Shown piece by piece: positions 43,663-54,949 of a stretch of DNA of 64,000 nt. The notes beneath the pieces were generated by a model. The model was not told where the DNA came from. It made no database searches and was given only the letters and a program-made list of their open reading frames with translations. The DNA lies in assembly GCF_001704415.2 (NCBI RefSeq), contig NC_030836.1:23968001-24032000 (forward strand), given 5' to 3'. Position numbers and translations under genes: made by a program. Positions within the stretch are counted from its first letter, which is position 1, and every line of letters begins with the position of its first letter. Origin of the DNA: Capra hircus. Lineage: Eukaryota; Chordata; Mammalia; Artiodactyla; Bovidae.

Positions 43663-45400
43663 TAACCCGTTTACTAACACCTGTATTAGTCCTCCAGCAC
43701 TCGGGGCGAACCGCTGTCAGACAAGCTGTAATCCCATAAGCTTTTCATTTGCATACCCCTCATTAGCTGATGAAAACTTGAAGAAGGCAGGTTTCTGCAG
43801 CTGGTGGGCCCATTCCTTCACATCGCCTGCCTGGGTGGTTTTGGTAATGAAGTCATGTGAGTGGATGTGAGGTTTATATGTATGGAAGGGATTAAGAGTA
43901 TTAGAATGTGTGTGAGCTGATGTTGCCATATTCTCTGTACCGGAGCCCAGTAATTGGATGGGAGGAGAAACGGCAGACCCATTAGTTTTGTCTGTTTACT
44001 CAGGAGCAGGGTGCTGGAGATTCAATTTTGCTTCCTTGGGTCCCTTGGCTTTGTGAAGCGGGCCTGCTTTGTCTCCTCTGCCCCCCAGCACCTCCAGACC
44101 CCAGCCCTGCTAAGGCGATTCAGCCACAAAGGAGAGAGGTCGGTGCCTAGAGGTCTGGGGAAGAGAAAATGCAGCCCCGACTCAAGTACTACTTGAAGGC
44201 AGCCCCATCCCGCCTCACCCAATCCTGGGAGAGAGAGCGAGAGATAATTGAAATTTATCAACACTTCTGAGGCCTTTTTTGATTATTTTATTAGTTCTCC
44301 ACATTTGGGATTAACCATCCTCAGCATCAAAGGCACCGCAGCCTCCTTATTTGGGAAATGAATGGTAAGACATTTCAGAGACTTAGCAAAAGCAATTGTT
44401 GTATTTCCCGGGTTTGCATAATTTTAATAGACAAAAAATAACATGAAGGAAAAAAAAAATCATTTCCTGTGCTGTTTGTACAGCTGGAGACAGAGCTCCT
44501 TGTGCTCGGTGATGTCAGAGAGGCACCATTGTTTTGCCCCTCACGCCGACAATGCGGTCCCACTAGGGTCGTTCACAAAACTGGACCAGGCAATTCTGCA
44601 AACTTTGAAGCTGAACATTGTTTCTGAAATGTATTGGGCGCCACAGATAGAATGATGTTTATTCATCAGCAGGGCTGAGGACTGACTCCCACCGGCAAAG
44701 AGCGAAGAAGGGAGGTGCAGATGAGCATGAGGCCAGAGCTTGAAGCCAGAGAAGACGAGGGGAATGTGGACTGGGGAATTTTCTTCCTGAAAAATATTGG
44801 AGAAGTACAGGAGAACGCTTCAACTCAGACCCTGTGAAGGTTTATGTTATACTTGTAGTTTTCTTTATTAAAAGTCACAGCCTTGACCCCCTCCAAATAT
44901 TCTGATGTGAAAACTTTATCACTCGCGGAAATATTCCATTTCAATTGGGTTTACATTTTTTAATTAAGTTAATGAGGGAAAAAAAAGTCCACCAAATGCA
45001 AGTCTGAGTTAGGTCATTTGCAGGATTTTTAGAGAGATCAAGGCATTCAAGTGAGACCCCCATAGGCAAAAGAGAGACTGCAGCGCCAGTTGTTATCAAA
45101 AATTTCCCTCAGTAAAATCCAGCCTTTAAAAACAAAGCAAACAAAACGCCAAGTCAATAAGCCAGGAAGCACATTTATGTGTTTGACCAATCAGTAAAAG
45201 ACAAATTTTGCCATTTCTACCTTCCTCTGTCTTTATGATTTTAATTACTTTTTCCATTTCTGTTAAAACAATTGGATCCCCTGTGCTTGACACTCAATAC
45301 AGTTAACATTTTTGAGTCCCTACTCTCTGCTGTGTTTAACGCAGGGTTAGAAAGAAACAAAGCGTGCAAAATTTCAACCAGTACCCTGTATTACCAGTGG

Positions 45401-45672
45401 GCAGTTAAGGAAATCTGGTTAGAAAGGTGGTGAGGGAAAGAGAAGTCTTATCCTGGCTCCTACAATGATTCTTAATGACAGATTCATCAAATGTCAACCT
45501 TAAAGATCCTCAAATCCAATCATGCAACCAGTACTCTAAAATCCCCTTTACCCAAGATTCAATAGGCCTCCTTATCTGTTCCAAGCATTTTGGACCTATC
45601 ACCTTCTTCAGTTTTTGTAATTCTGATTTATAACTTGATTACAAATTACAGTTTTTGTAATTCTGATCCTCT
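45401..45672. other. Unassigned non-coding DNA
   Basis: Contains a short local direct repeat (CAGTTTTTGTAATTCTGAT, at about 45609 and 45650). No gene. Confidence 0.5.
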
Positions 45673-45740
45673 AGTCGCTTTGCTGCAGTCCATGGGTCGC
45701 AAAGAGTCAGACATGACTGGGCGACTGAACCGACTGAAGC
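45673..45740 (+). mobile_element. BovB or Bov-A 3'-end fragment
   Basis: CTGCAGTCCATGGGTCGCAA through GACTGGGCGACTGAACCGAC. Only ~68 bp. The GACTGAACCGACTGAA tail favours BovB. Confidence 0.75.
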
Positions 45741-45827
45741 CACTTTGCATTCCTCTCAAGTTTATCTTTGCTATAGTCCTCATGGGGAAAGAATTGACCA
45801 TTTTTTGAGCACCTGCTTACACAGCAG

Positions 45828-45950
45828 GCTTCCCTGGTGACTCAGATGGTAAAGAACCTGCCTGACAGTGCAGGAGATGTAAGATACAGGGGTTTGATCC
45901 CTGGGTCGGACGATCCCCTGAAGAAGGGACTGGCTACCCACTCCAGTAGA
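45828..45950 (+). mobile_element. Bov-tA SINE, 3' truncated
   Basis: Head GGCTTCCCTGGTGACTCAGATGG-like sequence and B-box GGTTTGATCCCTGGGTCGG. It ends after CCCACTCCAGTAGACAGAGG with an internal deletion. Confidence 0.9.
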
Positions 45951-46584
45951 CAGAGGCTCAGGGAGGCTAAGCCATGGTCCCAAGGACATACAGCCTTTAA
46001 GCAGATCAGCCTAATTACTACTCCAAACCTAGTGGCTTAAAACAGTAGCCATTTTCTTATTTCTTATGGTTCTATGGCTTGGCTGGGAGTTCTGCTGACT
46101 GGGCTGGGTCGTCTAGGATGGTCTCCTTCACAGGGCTGGGCCTCAGCTGGGATGGCTAGGACAGCTGGTCCTCCCTCTGCTCATCCATCAGGAGGCTGAT
46201 GGAGACTTGTTCAGATAGAGGCAGCTTTTCAAGAGAGTGAGAACAGAGGCTGCAAGACTTACTGAGGTCGAGGCTTAGAACTTATGGTCACTTCCCTGCA
46301 CTCTACTGATCAAAGCAAGACACAAGTCCAGACCAGGCTTACCAGGTGGGTAAACAGATTCTGCCTCTTGATAAGAGGAGTTGTAAAGAACCTGGGGCCA
46401 TTTGCAATTGAACTTATGGTCTGAGGTTTTGACTGAGTGGCTATATACAAAGCAGTTAGAATACTGCCTGATACAGACTCTGAACAATATAAATCTCAGT
46501 TATTATTATTATTGTTGTTGTTTTTAACCCATATGTTACACTGCCTATCTCTATAATTACTAATGTTTATTATGTGCTAAGGCC
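45951..46584. other. Unassigned non-coding DNA
   Basis: No gene recognised. The only repeat-like piece is a short ATT/GTT-rich run near 46500-46525. Confidence 0.4.
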
Positions 46585-46794
46585 TGAGTGAGTGAGTGAG
46601 TGAAGTCGCTCAGTCGTGTCTGACTCTTTGCGACCCCATGGGCTGTAGCAGGCTTCTCCATCCATGGGATTTTCCAAGCAAGAATACTGCAGTGGATTGC
46701 CATTTCCTTCTCCAGGAGATCTTCCCAACCCAGGGATTGAACCCGGGTCTCCCGCATTGCAGGCAGACGCTTTACCCTCTGAGCCACCAGGGAA
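46585..46794 (-). mobile_element. Bov-tA SINE
   Basis: A GAGT repeat, then AAGTCGCTCAGTCGTGTCTG through GAGCCACCAGGGA. Full length and low in divergence. Confidence 0.95.
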
Positions 46795-46829
46795 CATTTA
46801 AAACAAGAAACTGGATGGGAAAGATTTAA

Positions 46830-46931
46830 TATTTATTTACCACCCATTTATGTAGGCTCTGTGCCGGGTACTTTACATTTTCATTTAATTCTTATAAGAA
46901 TCCAGTAAGGTAGGTATTATTCTCTGTGGTT
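46830..46931 (-). repeat. MIR fragment, antisense
   Basis: GGCTCTGTGCCGGGTACTTTAC, AATTCTTATAAGAATCCAG and TAAGGTAGGTATTATTCTC match reverse MIR. Confidence 0.65.
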
Positions 46932-46940
46932 AGGTAACTA

Positions 46941-47186
46941 GGGGCTTCCCTGGTGGCTCAATCAGTAAAAGAATCTGCCTGTAATGCAGGAGACCACCTA
47001 TCAGTGCAGAAGACCCAAGTTCAATCCCTGGGTCAAGAAGATCCCCTGGAGAAGGAAATGGCAACCCACTCCAGTATTCTTGCCTAGAGAATCCCATGGA
47101 CAGAGGAGCCTGGTGGGCTGTACACTTCATGGGATCACAAAGGGTCAGACACAACTTAGTGACTAAATCACCACCACTACCATCAC
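46941..47186 (+). mobile_element. Bov-tA SINE with 9-bp duplication
   Basis: Head GGGGCTTCCCTGGTGGCTCA to AGTGACTAAATCACCACC. AGGTAACTA flanks it at 46932-46940 and 47187-47195. A partial repeat inside the tRNA-like head adds about 20 bp. Confidence 0.95.
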
Positions 47187-47195
47187 AGGTAACTA

Positions 47196-47640
47196 AGGAG
47201 AATAAGACATGGGTCCCTTTTCTCAAAAAGGTCACATCCTACTCTGGAAGACATTACCTAAAAGTGGCTTTTGGTTATTTCACAAAACACTCATTAAACA
47301 TGTTATTAACTCACTGGAGCTCAACAGCATTTTTGTCAATGCTGTGAAGCCGCTGAAGACAATGGTGTGCAGAGAAGGTATGCATTGGAAAGGTCACAGC
47401 CAGGCTGGAGAAGAGTCTGGACCAGGGCTGGGGTCTTTGGCCACTCCATTGCAGGCTTCTCCATGATACCCCCTGATGTTTCACTTATTTAAATCAGCCA
47501 GTGTCATGCGAAGAAGAAAAAGATCTCCAGAAACTAATAGGAAAACCTTGACCAGATGAAGGCGGAACAGCCAAATGCGGCACAAGCCGGCCAGCCTGGA
47601 ACGCGTCACCCCCATCACAACACTTATAGCTGTTGTGCTT
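47196..47640. other. Unassigned non-coding DNA
   Basis: No feature recognised. Confidence 0.4.
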
Positions 47641-47764
47641 GTGTTTAGTCGCTCAGTCATGTCTGACTCTCTGCGACCCCATGGCCTGTAGCCCACCAGG
47701 CTCCTCTGTCCATGGGGATTCTCCAGGCAAGAATACTAGAGTAGGTTGCCATTTCCTTCTCCAA
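47641..47764 (-). mobile_element. Bov-A/Bov-tA SINE fragment
   Basis: GTGTTTAGTCGCTCAGTCATG through CATTTCCTTCTCCAAC. The tRNA-like head is missing. Confidence 0.92.
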
Positions 47765-49264
47765 CAGCTGTTGGCTGAAATCATTTTGGATGTGGTGGGC
47801 CTAGGAAGCAGATATGGCAACATGAACCTGGAACTTCCATGGCCTTCTCAGGACTCGGGTTGTGGAGCCCAGTTCATGAACGGAAACCATTCCACAGACG
47901 GCTTGATTTGCGATCAGCTCACAGATACAAAGCATTCATCAAAGACTAGGATGGTCATTATCTGAACAATTTTGGAAAACTAGGGATCCTCCACTTCATT
48001 TAGGATTGCCACAGATCCTGGTCAAGACCAGACTGGCATACATGGTTCCCTTTGCACATTGGAGGGGACCGATATAAGCCTTCAGAGAAAGCAGAGTCCA
48101 GCAGACTCTGGTGACACTGCCATGCACTGGGCAAGCCCTTCACTTGGTGGCCCTTGAATGCCTCATCAGTGAGAAGAGCAGCTGTATTAGCATGTCGCTG
48201 TGTGGCTGTGTGAGGTGCGGAGCACATGGTAAATTCTTAACTGGTGACGGATGAACTGATAGTATTGGAGTAAGGAACCCAGGCATGTTCAAAGCCTGCC
48301 CTGCAATCACCACTTTGATGGAAGACAAACACATAAGGAACAAGGGCTGAATGGAAACCAAAGTTCCATTTTTGAGTTGGCTGCTTGCACACCCTGCTCC
48401 TGAGTTCTGGCAAAGTGATGGTGGAGCACACAGTTTTAGCTTGCGGACTAGGGAGAGCCTTCCCACTCTCCTCTGAAATTTAAATCTCAGCATCGTCTAC
48501 CCTCTGGTGGATTCATGGGGGTGGGAGGTCAAAGAAAGGAAGAAGAAAGAAGTTGGCCAGATTTGGAAAGAGAGAGAGAAAATGGGAGAGAGAGAGAGGA
48601 AACAGGAGCCAGATGAGGAGGTGTGGGGAGGGGGAAAAAGAGGTGACCAGGCATACTTGCCATGACAGCTCTGGGTGGATCTGCTCACCATACAGGTACG
48701 AGGAGATGCTAGCTGCTTTGTAACATGGTGACCTTGTCTACTGATAACCATGACCCAGGCCACGTTTTAGATTCTTATTATTCATATTAGCAACTCCTCT
48801 TCCTGCTCTATGGGTACTAGACGGTGAGTGGAGGTAGGGGCAGCGTTGGGAGACAAGGTCGAAGACTAACCTACCTGGGGGCACTTAGCATACCTTAAGC
48901 ACAATTGCTGTCTTGTCATCGCTGCTGTCGTTCCATCTCTGTGCTTGTGTTTTCACTATTAGTGAAAAGGAAATTGAATAGTGAGGGTTAAGGTTTCTTT
49001 CAGCTCTGAATTAACGATAGTAATACTTCAAAAAAAGAAAAGACTGATAAATAAAAACCTATCAATCCAAACTCATTGGTTTCCAATGATACATTGGGAG
49101 ACAGTGGGCCATAAAAATAAAGCCCAAAGAGATAGTCATACTTGGGCGTATTATTTAACCCCTCTGAGTTTTAGATTCCTTATCTGTAAATAATGATAAC
49201 TATTTCCCAACCTTGGGAGAATTAAGGAGCTAATGTAAAGTAAAGCCTTGTTAAGCAGACAGAG
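47765..49264. other. Unassigned non-coding DNA
   Basis: Includes a GA-rich stretch (about 48535-48640) and a MIR-like end near 49140-49250. No gene. Confidence 0.4.
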
Positions 49265-49640
49265 ATAGATATCCTATGATATCGCTTATTTGCAGAATCT
49301 AAAAAAAATTGATATAAATGAACTTATTTACAAAACAGAAATAGATTCACAGACTTAGAGAAGGAACATATGAGCAGGTAGCAGGGGAAAGGGTGGGGGA
49401 AGGGATAGTTAGGGACTTCAGGATTGACATGTACACACTGCTATATTTAAAACAGATAACCAACAAGGGCCTATTGTATAGCATAGGGAACTCTACTCAA
49501 TGTTCTTTAATAACCTAAGTGGAAAAAGAATTTGAAAAAGAATAGATACATGTATATATATATCTGAATCACTTTGTTGTACAGTTGAAACTAACACAAC
49601 ATTGTTAATCAACTATACACCAATATACAAGTTTTTTAAA
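49265..49640 (+). mobile_element. L1 3' end
   Basis: TTGATATAAATGAACTTATTTAC, GTACACACTGCTATATTTAA, CTTTGTTGTACAGTTGAAAC and CAACTATACACCAATATAC. 3' UTR only. Confidence 0.93.
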
Positions 49641-52600
49641 TTGTTTTAACAATCAAAAATAAAACACAGCCTTATATGTAGTCAGGGTCTAGAAATGGTA
49701 GATCATTATTACTGAAAATAGGATATAAGAATCTACTTTTTCATCCGTTCTGACCTGTATTATGCTATTCCACACACTCCTGTGTTTGCAGCTTTAATTT
49801 TATCACGCCTCACTCACAACTCCACTGCCACTCCATATCCCCACAGGGCAGGTCCGGGTGGAACTTTGCAATTGAAGTGGCATCAGATTCAGATTCAGGG
49901 AGAACCAGAGATGAATCTAGGCTCTGTCGCTTTACAATTTTGTGACTTGGGACAAATAATTTTCTCTGGACTGCTTCCACGCCCAGATAATAATTCTGTG
50001 ACCAAACTTCTAGCTGTTGACCCCAGTCTACATTCACTTCCTTATTATCTTCACACACTGCTACCTACTTAAAAGACTACATTCCCCAGCTTCCTTTGCA
50101 GCTAGTCATGGTCACATGACTCAATTTTGGCCAACAAGATATAGCTAGGAGTATTACCTGGCATTTCATTCATCTCTCCTATTTCTAAGAACAAAGCCAT
50201 AATAGCTGGAACTCAAAAAACTCTGTGGCCCCAAGAGATAATTGAACAGAGACCAGAAGGAGTCTAAATCCTGAGAAAATGGGATTCCAGTACCAGCTCT
50301 GTAGAGACTACCTCTGAACATCTCTTAAGAATAATTAAAAATAACCAAACTTGTTTAAACTAATCTTATTCCGAGTTTTCTGTCACCTGTAGCCAAACCT
50401 ACATAAGATAATGAATGATAAAGTACTCAGTATTTTGTAGGCATTCAACAATTTTAGTTTATTTCTCTTATCTTCCCCATCAAGTCCATTCTTGTTACTG
50501 CAGTCAAAGAGCCTTTTAAAATTCAAATTATTAAGCAACAAATTTCATAGATGTACTCAGTTATCCCCTTTGCAAAGTCATTAACTGGCTTATGATGAAG
50601 ATCAAATGAAATAGTTCTGTAAAAGTAATTTGTATGTTGTAAATTCTACCTAAGTGGGAGGCATCAAGACCCTTCCCACTATGGCCACACCTCTCTGATC
50701 AGCCTTATTCTAGCTTTCTTCTCCTGTCTATCCTAACCCCTCCTTCCACATACCTCATTTTCCAGCTATATCCCAAACTGAGCACCTCCTACATTAGTCG
50801 CAAAAACTTTAATTGGTGACAGAGAAGAATAAGCGCAGACCCCAGGCATATCCGGAGACAAAGCCTGAAACAGCTTTATAGAAAAGTCCAAAATTTCTTG
50901 GAAGTATTAGATTTTATTTTAAAAATTTTTTAAATTTTCATTCTCCTTCACAATATCCTATTTCCATTAGCAAAACTATACAGTTTAAATCACTCAACCT
51001 TGAGTAGTTCGTGACATTGAGAATTCTCCAGATCCGGATCCAAGAAGGGAGCCCAAATCTGTCACATCTCTGTGCTTTTGGTGCTATTTTTTCTGCCAGA
51101 AACACCTTTCCTTGAACTTGGCCCTCCCAACCTCCTCTGTAAAAGTATTCTTGATACCTTTAAGCGGATTTAATTTCCAGCAAGCTGTCCATTGCTCCAC
51201 TATAGCACCCAAGAGATGATACTTAAACTTGCTTTGGGAGTGGGCTGTCTAAAGTGAACGGGCTGACTCCTTCGTTAGCCTACAATATGCTCCAGGAAAA
51301 TGCCTGCACTCTTGTGCCACCATCGCTGTTACCGCTGTCGTACCACCATCCCCATTAGGGCCTAGCACTGTGCCTAGCCCCCAAGAGATGCTCAGTAAAG
51401 GCCAGATAGAATAAATAAATGTCCAACAAATAAGTCAAAGGATAGAAGCAACTTTGTGGACCTCAACCTCAGATTTCACCCACCATGCACTGTCCAGTCT
51501 GGCCTGGGTCAAGGTCAGAGGTGACCTCTCCCACGGATGTGGCTCACTACACTTCTAAACTGGATCCTGAACCCTACTATGTGTACGATGGAAACACAAA
51601 GGCAACCACCTTCAACGCAAGTCAGTCCAGCCAGGAAATCCACTGCCAATGTCCCAATGGTCTCCAAAATGTCAATACTATTGAGGTTGACGCTAAGCCT
51701 CGCACCCCCCCACATGATCAAATGCCCGTTTGCTTCACGTTTTGTCTGGTCTGTCAGCACCATTTACTGCTGAGCAGGTCCCTTATCTTTATTGATCACT
51801 TAATTTATCTTTTCTTAACTTCCCTTGCACCGTCTGGTGCCGTGTGTCCGTCTGTTGAGGCTGTCATGACTGGTTTGCTCTTGACATAATAGGGGCAGCA
51901 GGTGGTGTGACTAAGTCGACCCTTGGCAGAATGGAGGATCATTCCTAGTCCCTGTCTCAACCTGCCAGTGTGTCTACACCCTCCCAGCTGTTCCACATTA
52001 AAGCAGTCAACTGTGACTTTACAGTCCGAGTTTTACACAACTGTTTTACAAACCGGGAAGAAGGTCTTTTGTCGCAAATCCTTTGTCAGGCAGTAGAATA
52101 GGGGTGTGGGGAGCCAGTTCCGAGACTCGAGACTCGGTGCATTTTAATGACTATGCAGATAGATGCATATTGCTTTGCTTTAGTGTGGGTTGACAGTGGA
52201 AGGCTGGCTGGGAAGAGAGAGGCCAGCTGACTCCTTGCTCCTGGGACGATTTAGCAAGAGGAGCAACTGTTGTTTTAACACTAATTTCAACTTCAAACAG
52301 ACAGACTCTCTACTCTATGAAAGTCTTCATTCTTCTTATAAAGTGAAAATAAGGGCAGTTATTTAGAGCCTTATGTCTAAGAGTCAGTACCCTGGGGGCA
52401 AGTGTTGCCCTAATGAGAAAACAGCAAGAGAATTATGCCTTTGGGATATGAAAGTCAAGTGTCTTTATGATTTAGGGCTTGTAATCACATGTGAGAAGAA
52501 ATGAGACAAAGTGAAAAAAAAGCGTAGAGTTTTGAGTCAGACAGATCCAGACTGTAAAGTTAAGTGACTTTTGACATAGCACTCTAGTAACAATATAGTA

Positions 52601-52684
52601 TATTAAAATTCTTATTTCCATTTTGCAGCCAATCAGGGGTTAATTTCCAAATTAGTTGCCATTCTAACAGAGTACGCAAGTCAA
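49641..52684. other. Unassigned non-coding DNA
   Basis: 3 kb without a supported gene or young repeat. A MIR-like remnant lies near 49905-50000. The plus-strand frame at 51485-51889 (134 codons) has no domain I recognise and overlaps an equally long antisense frame. Confidence 0.45.
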
Positions 52685-53543
52685 TTAAAAAAATGCAATC
52701 AAAAAATAGGCAGAAGATCTAAATAAACATTTCTTCAAAGAAGACATACAAAGGGCCAACAGCACATGAAACAATTCTCAATATCACTAATTAGTTGGGA
52801 AATGCAAATCAAAACCATAATGAGGTATCACCCATTGGTCAAATGGTTATCATCAAAAAGTCTACAAGTAATAAACCATAGAAAGGGTGTAGAGAAAAGG
52901 GAACCCTCCTACACTGTTAGTAGAAATATAAATTGGTAATTGTAAAATGGAGAACAATATGGAGCTGACTTAAAAAACTAAACATAGATATGAATATAGA
53001 TATAAATATGATCCAGTAATCCCACTTCTGGGCATACATCCCAAAAAGGTGCAAACTCTAATTCAAAAAGAAACATGCACTTTAATGTTCACTGAAGCGC
53101 TATTTACAACAGCCAAGACATGGAAGCAACCTAAGTTTCTACTGATGGATGATTGGGTAAGATGCATTATCCAGTCTCACACACGCCCCCCCGCCCCCAC
53201 ACACACACCCACACCCACACACAATGGAATATTACTCAGCCATAAAAAGAATGAAATAATGCCATTTGCAGCAACATTGATGATCCTAAAGAGTATCATA
53301 ATAAGTGAAGTAAGACAAATATAAAAAGTGAAGACATACGATATAACTTATATGTGGAATCTAAAAAATAACATAAATGAATTTATTTACAAAACAGAAA
53401 CAGCCTTACAGAATAGAAAATAAACTTATAGTTACTAAAGGGGAAAGAGAAGTGGAGGAGGGAAAAATTAGGGGTATGGGATTAACAGATACACACTGCT
53501 ATATATAAAATAGATAAGCAGTGAGAATTTACTGTATAGCACA

Positions 53544-53757
53544 TGTGTGCGTGCTAAGTCACTTCAGTTGTGGACAACTCTTTGCAACCCTACGGACTCT
53601 AGCCCGCCAGGCTTCTCTGTCCATGGGATTCTCCAGGCAAGCATACTGGAGTGGGTTGCCATGTCCTCCTCCAGGGGATCGTCCCAACCCAGAGTATGAA
53701 CCAGGGTCTACTGCGTTGCAGGCAGATTCTTTACTACTGAGCCACCTGGGAAGCCCC
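53544..53757 (-). mobile_element. Bov-tA SINE inserted in L1, 13-bp duplication
   Basis: Complete antisense SINE ending GAGCCACCTGGGAAGCCCC. ACTGTATAGCACA, an L1 3'-UTR sequence, is exactly repeated at 53531-53543 and 53758-53770. Confidence 0.97.
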
Positions 53758-53801
53758 ACTGTATAGCACAGAAAACCATATTCTATATCTTGTAATAACC
53801 T

Positions 53802-53857
53802 ATTATGGAAAATAATCTGAACATATATATTTATATATACAGATTATTTTCCATAAT
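53802..53857. repeat. 18-bp perfect inverted repeat in L1 3' UTR
   Basis: ATTATGGAAAATAATCTG (53802-53819) and CAGATTATTTTCCATAAT (53840-53857) are exact reverse complements around a 20-nt AT-rich spacer. Other L1 copies in this window have no such second arm. Confidence 0.95.
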
Positions 53858-53943
53858 GGAATCACTTTGCTGTATAGCTGAAACTAACACAACATTGTAA
53901 ACAAATTATTCTTCAATAAAAATTCTTATTTCTGATCTATTTC

Positions 53944-54030
53944 TGTCTGATTCCTTACAGCAACTTTTCTTTCCTGGGTGGTGTGCAGTGTTAAAGACTG
54001 CTGTTTCCAGAAGACCTATCTTTTTCTTTT
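53944..54030 (+). repeat. Direct repeat, copy 1
   Basis: About 85 bp beginning TGTCTGATTCCTTACAGCAA and ending TTTTTCTTTT. It is almost identical to 54508-54590 and lies just after the L1 3' end. Confidence 0.95.
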
Positions 54031-54507
54031 TAAGATAGATATCTTTGATATGACATGTATCTGTTAACTAGAAGTTGATTAAGCAAAACCTTCAAATAAT
54101 TAAAATCCACACTCCCAGTCTCTACACATACATATACACCTGCATTTTAGTTAGCAGTGATAAGGCAGGAAAAGATGATAAACTTAATATTGTGAAAGAG
54201 TATATTAGAGTAAAAAAATCTTTCATTCTCTCTTGTTAATACTAACCAGCTGTAACCAGCTGGATGAGTTTACGCTTATCACTTAAGCACTGTGAGCTGA
54301 GTTGGGAAACCATTAAAAGTAGTTTATCTGTATGTGAATTGAAGAAGTGGATGGTAACGGGGGCAGTAAAAGAAGAGTGAGGTTTATGATCTCTTTCTCC
54401 TTTATATAGGTCCGCAGAATGGCAATTTCTACTTTCTTTTTAGGTATCAGAATGGCACTGGTAGCCTTTCCTCTCAATGACCCCTAATTAAGATAGGAGA
54501 TGTCTAG
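54031..54507. other. Spacer between the direct repeats
   Basis: AT-rich, with no gene or recognised repeat. Confidence 0.45.
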
Positions 54508-54590
54508 TGTCTGATTCCTTACAGCAACTTTTCTCTCCTGGGTGGTGTGCAGGGTTAAAGACTGCTATTTCCAGAAGACCTTTTTCTTTT
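54508..54590 (+). repeat. Direct repeat, copy 2
   Basis: Matches 53944-54030 with a few substitutions and a 4-bp difference (TATC absent). Offset 564 bp. Confidence 0.95.
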
Positions 54591-54949
54591 CTATTGTCTG
54601 GCCGAAAGCTCACAGGTGCAGTATTCTCCTTCCAGCCTTCATGTCTTTATCAGGGGTGGGGGGGGTGGGTGGTGAGAAAACCTGAGTTAGAACCCAAGTC
54701 CTGTCTTCTAAGGCAGTGATACTCAAATGTGACCTGCTGACCAGCGTGTTTATAACTGACCCATGATAAGTAATGCAGACACTGTCATTAGTATCTAGAA
54801 ATCTGTCAATCCATGAAGCAAGCCTGCTTTTCACATTAAAAACTAAATACTGATGTAGCCAAGAGGTAAATGTATATATAACATTAAGTGTTTATATTGG
54901 AAAACAAGTCCTTTAATTAATAATCTAAGATTCCATCTTATGAGACTAA
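54591..54949. other. Unassigned non-coding DNA
   Basis: A G-rich run lies at 54654-54671. No gene. Confidence 0.4.

Larger units (their letters stand above)
42973..45400. promoter_or_regulatory. Repeat-poor block with enhancer-like motif clusters
   Basis: About 2.4 kb with no recognised SINE/LINE in a repeat-dense window. It holds a perfect octamer ATTTGCAT (43747-43754), GTTTGCATAATTTTAAT near 44412, ATCAAAGG near 44327, several TAATT(A/G) sites and two GC-rich inverted repeats. It has the look of a deeply conserved non-coding element. Open frames in it overlap on both strands without domains. Confidence 0.4.
52685..53930 (+). mobile_element. L1 (ORF2 end and 3' UTR), split by a Bov-tA
   Basis: AAGAAGACATACAAAGGGCC, AAACCATAATGAGGTATCACC, CCAGTAATCCCACTTCTGGG, TGGAATATTACTCAGCCATAA, then the 3' UTR ending CAATAAAAATTC. 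Reading frames are destroyed. It contains a C-rich/CA-rich expansion at 53180-53222. The SINE at 53544-53757 interrupts it. Confidence 0.93.

Noticed and set aside
51485..51889. 134-codon plus-strand open frame
   Set aside because: No recognisable domain, antisense frames of similar length, and no splice or promoter context. Most likely chance.
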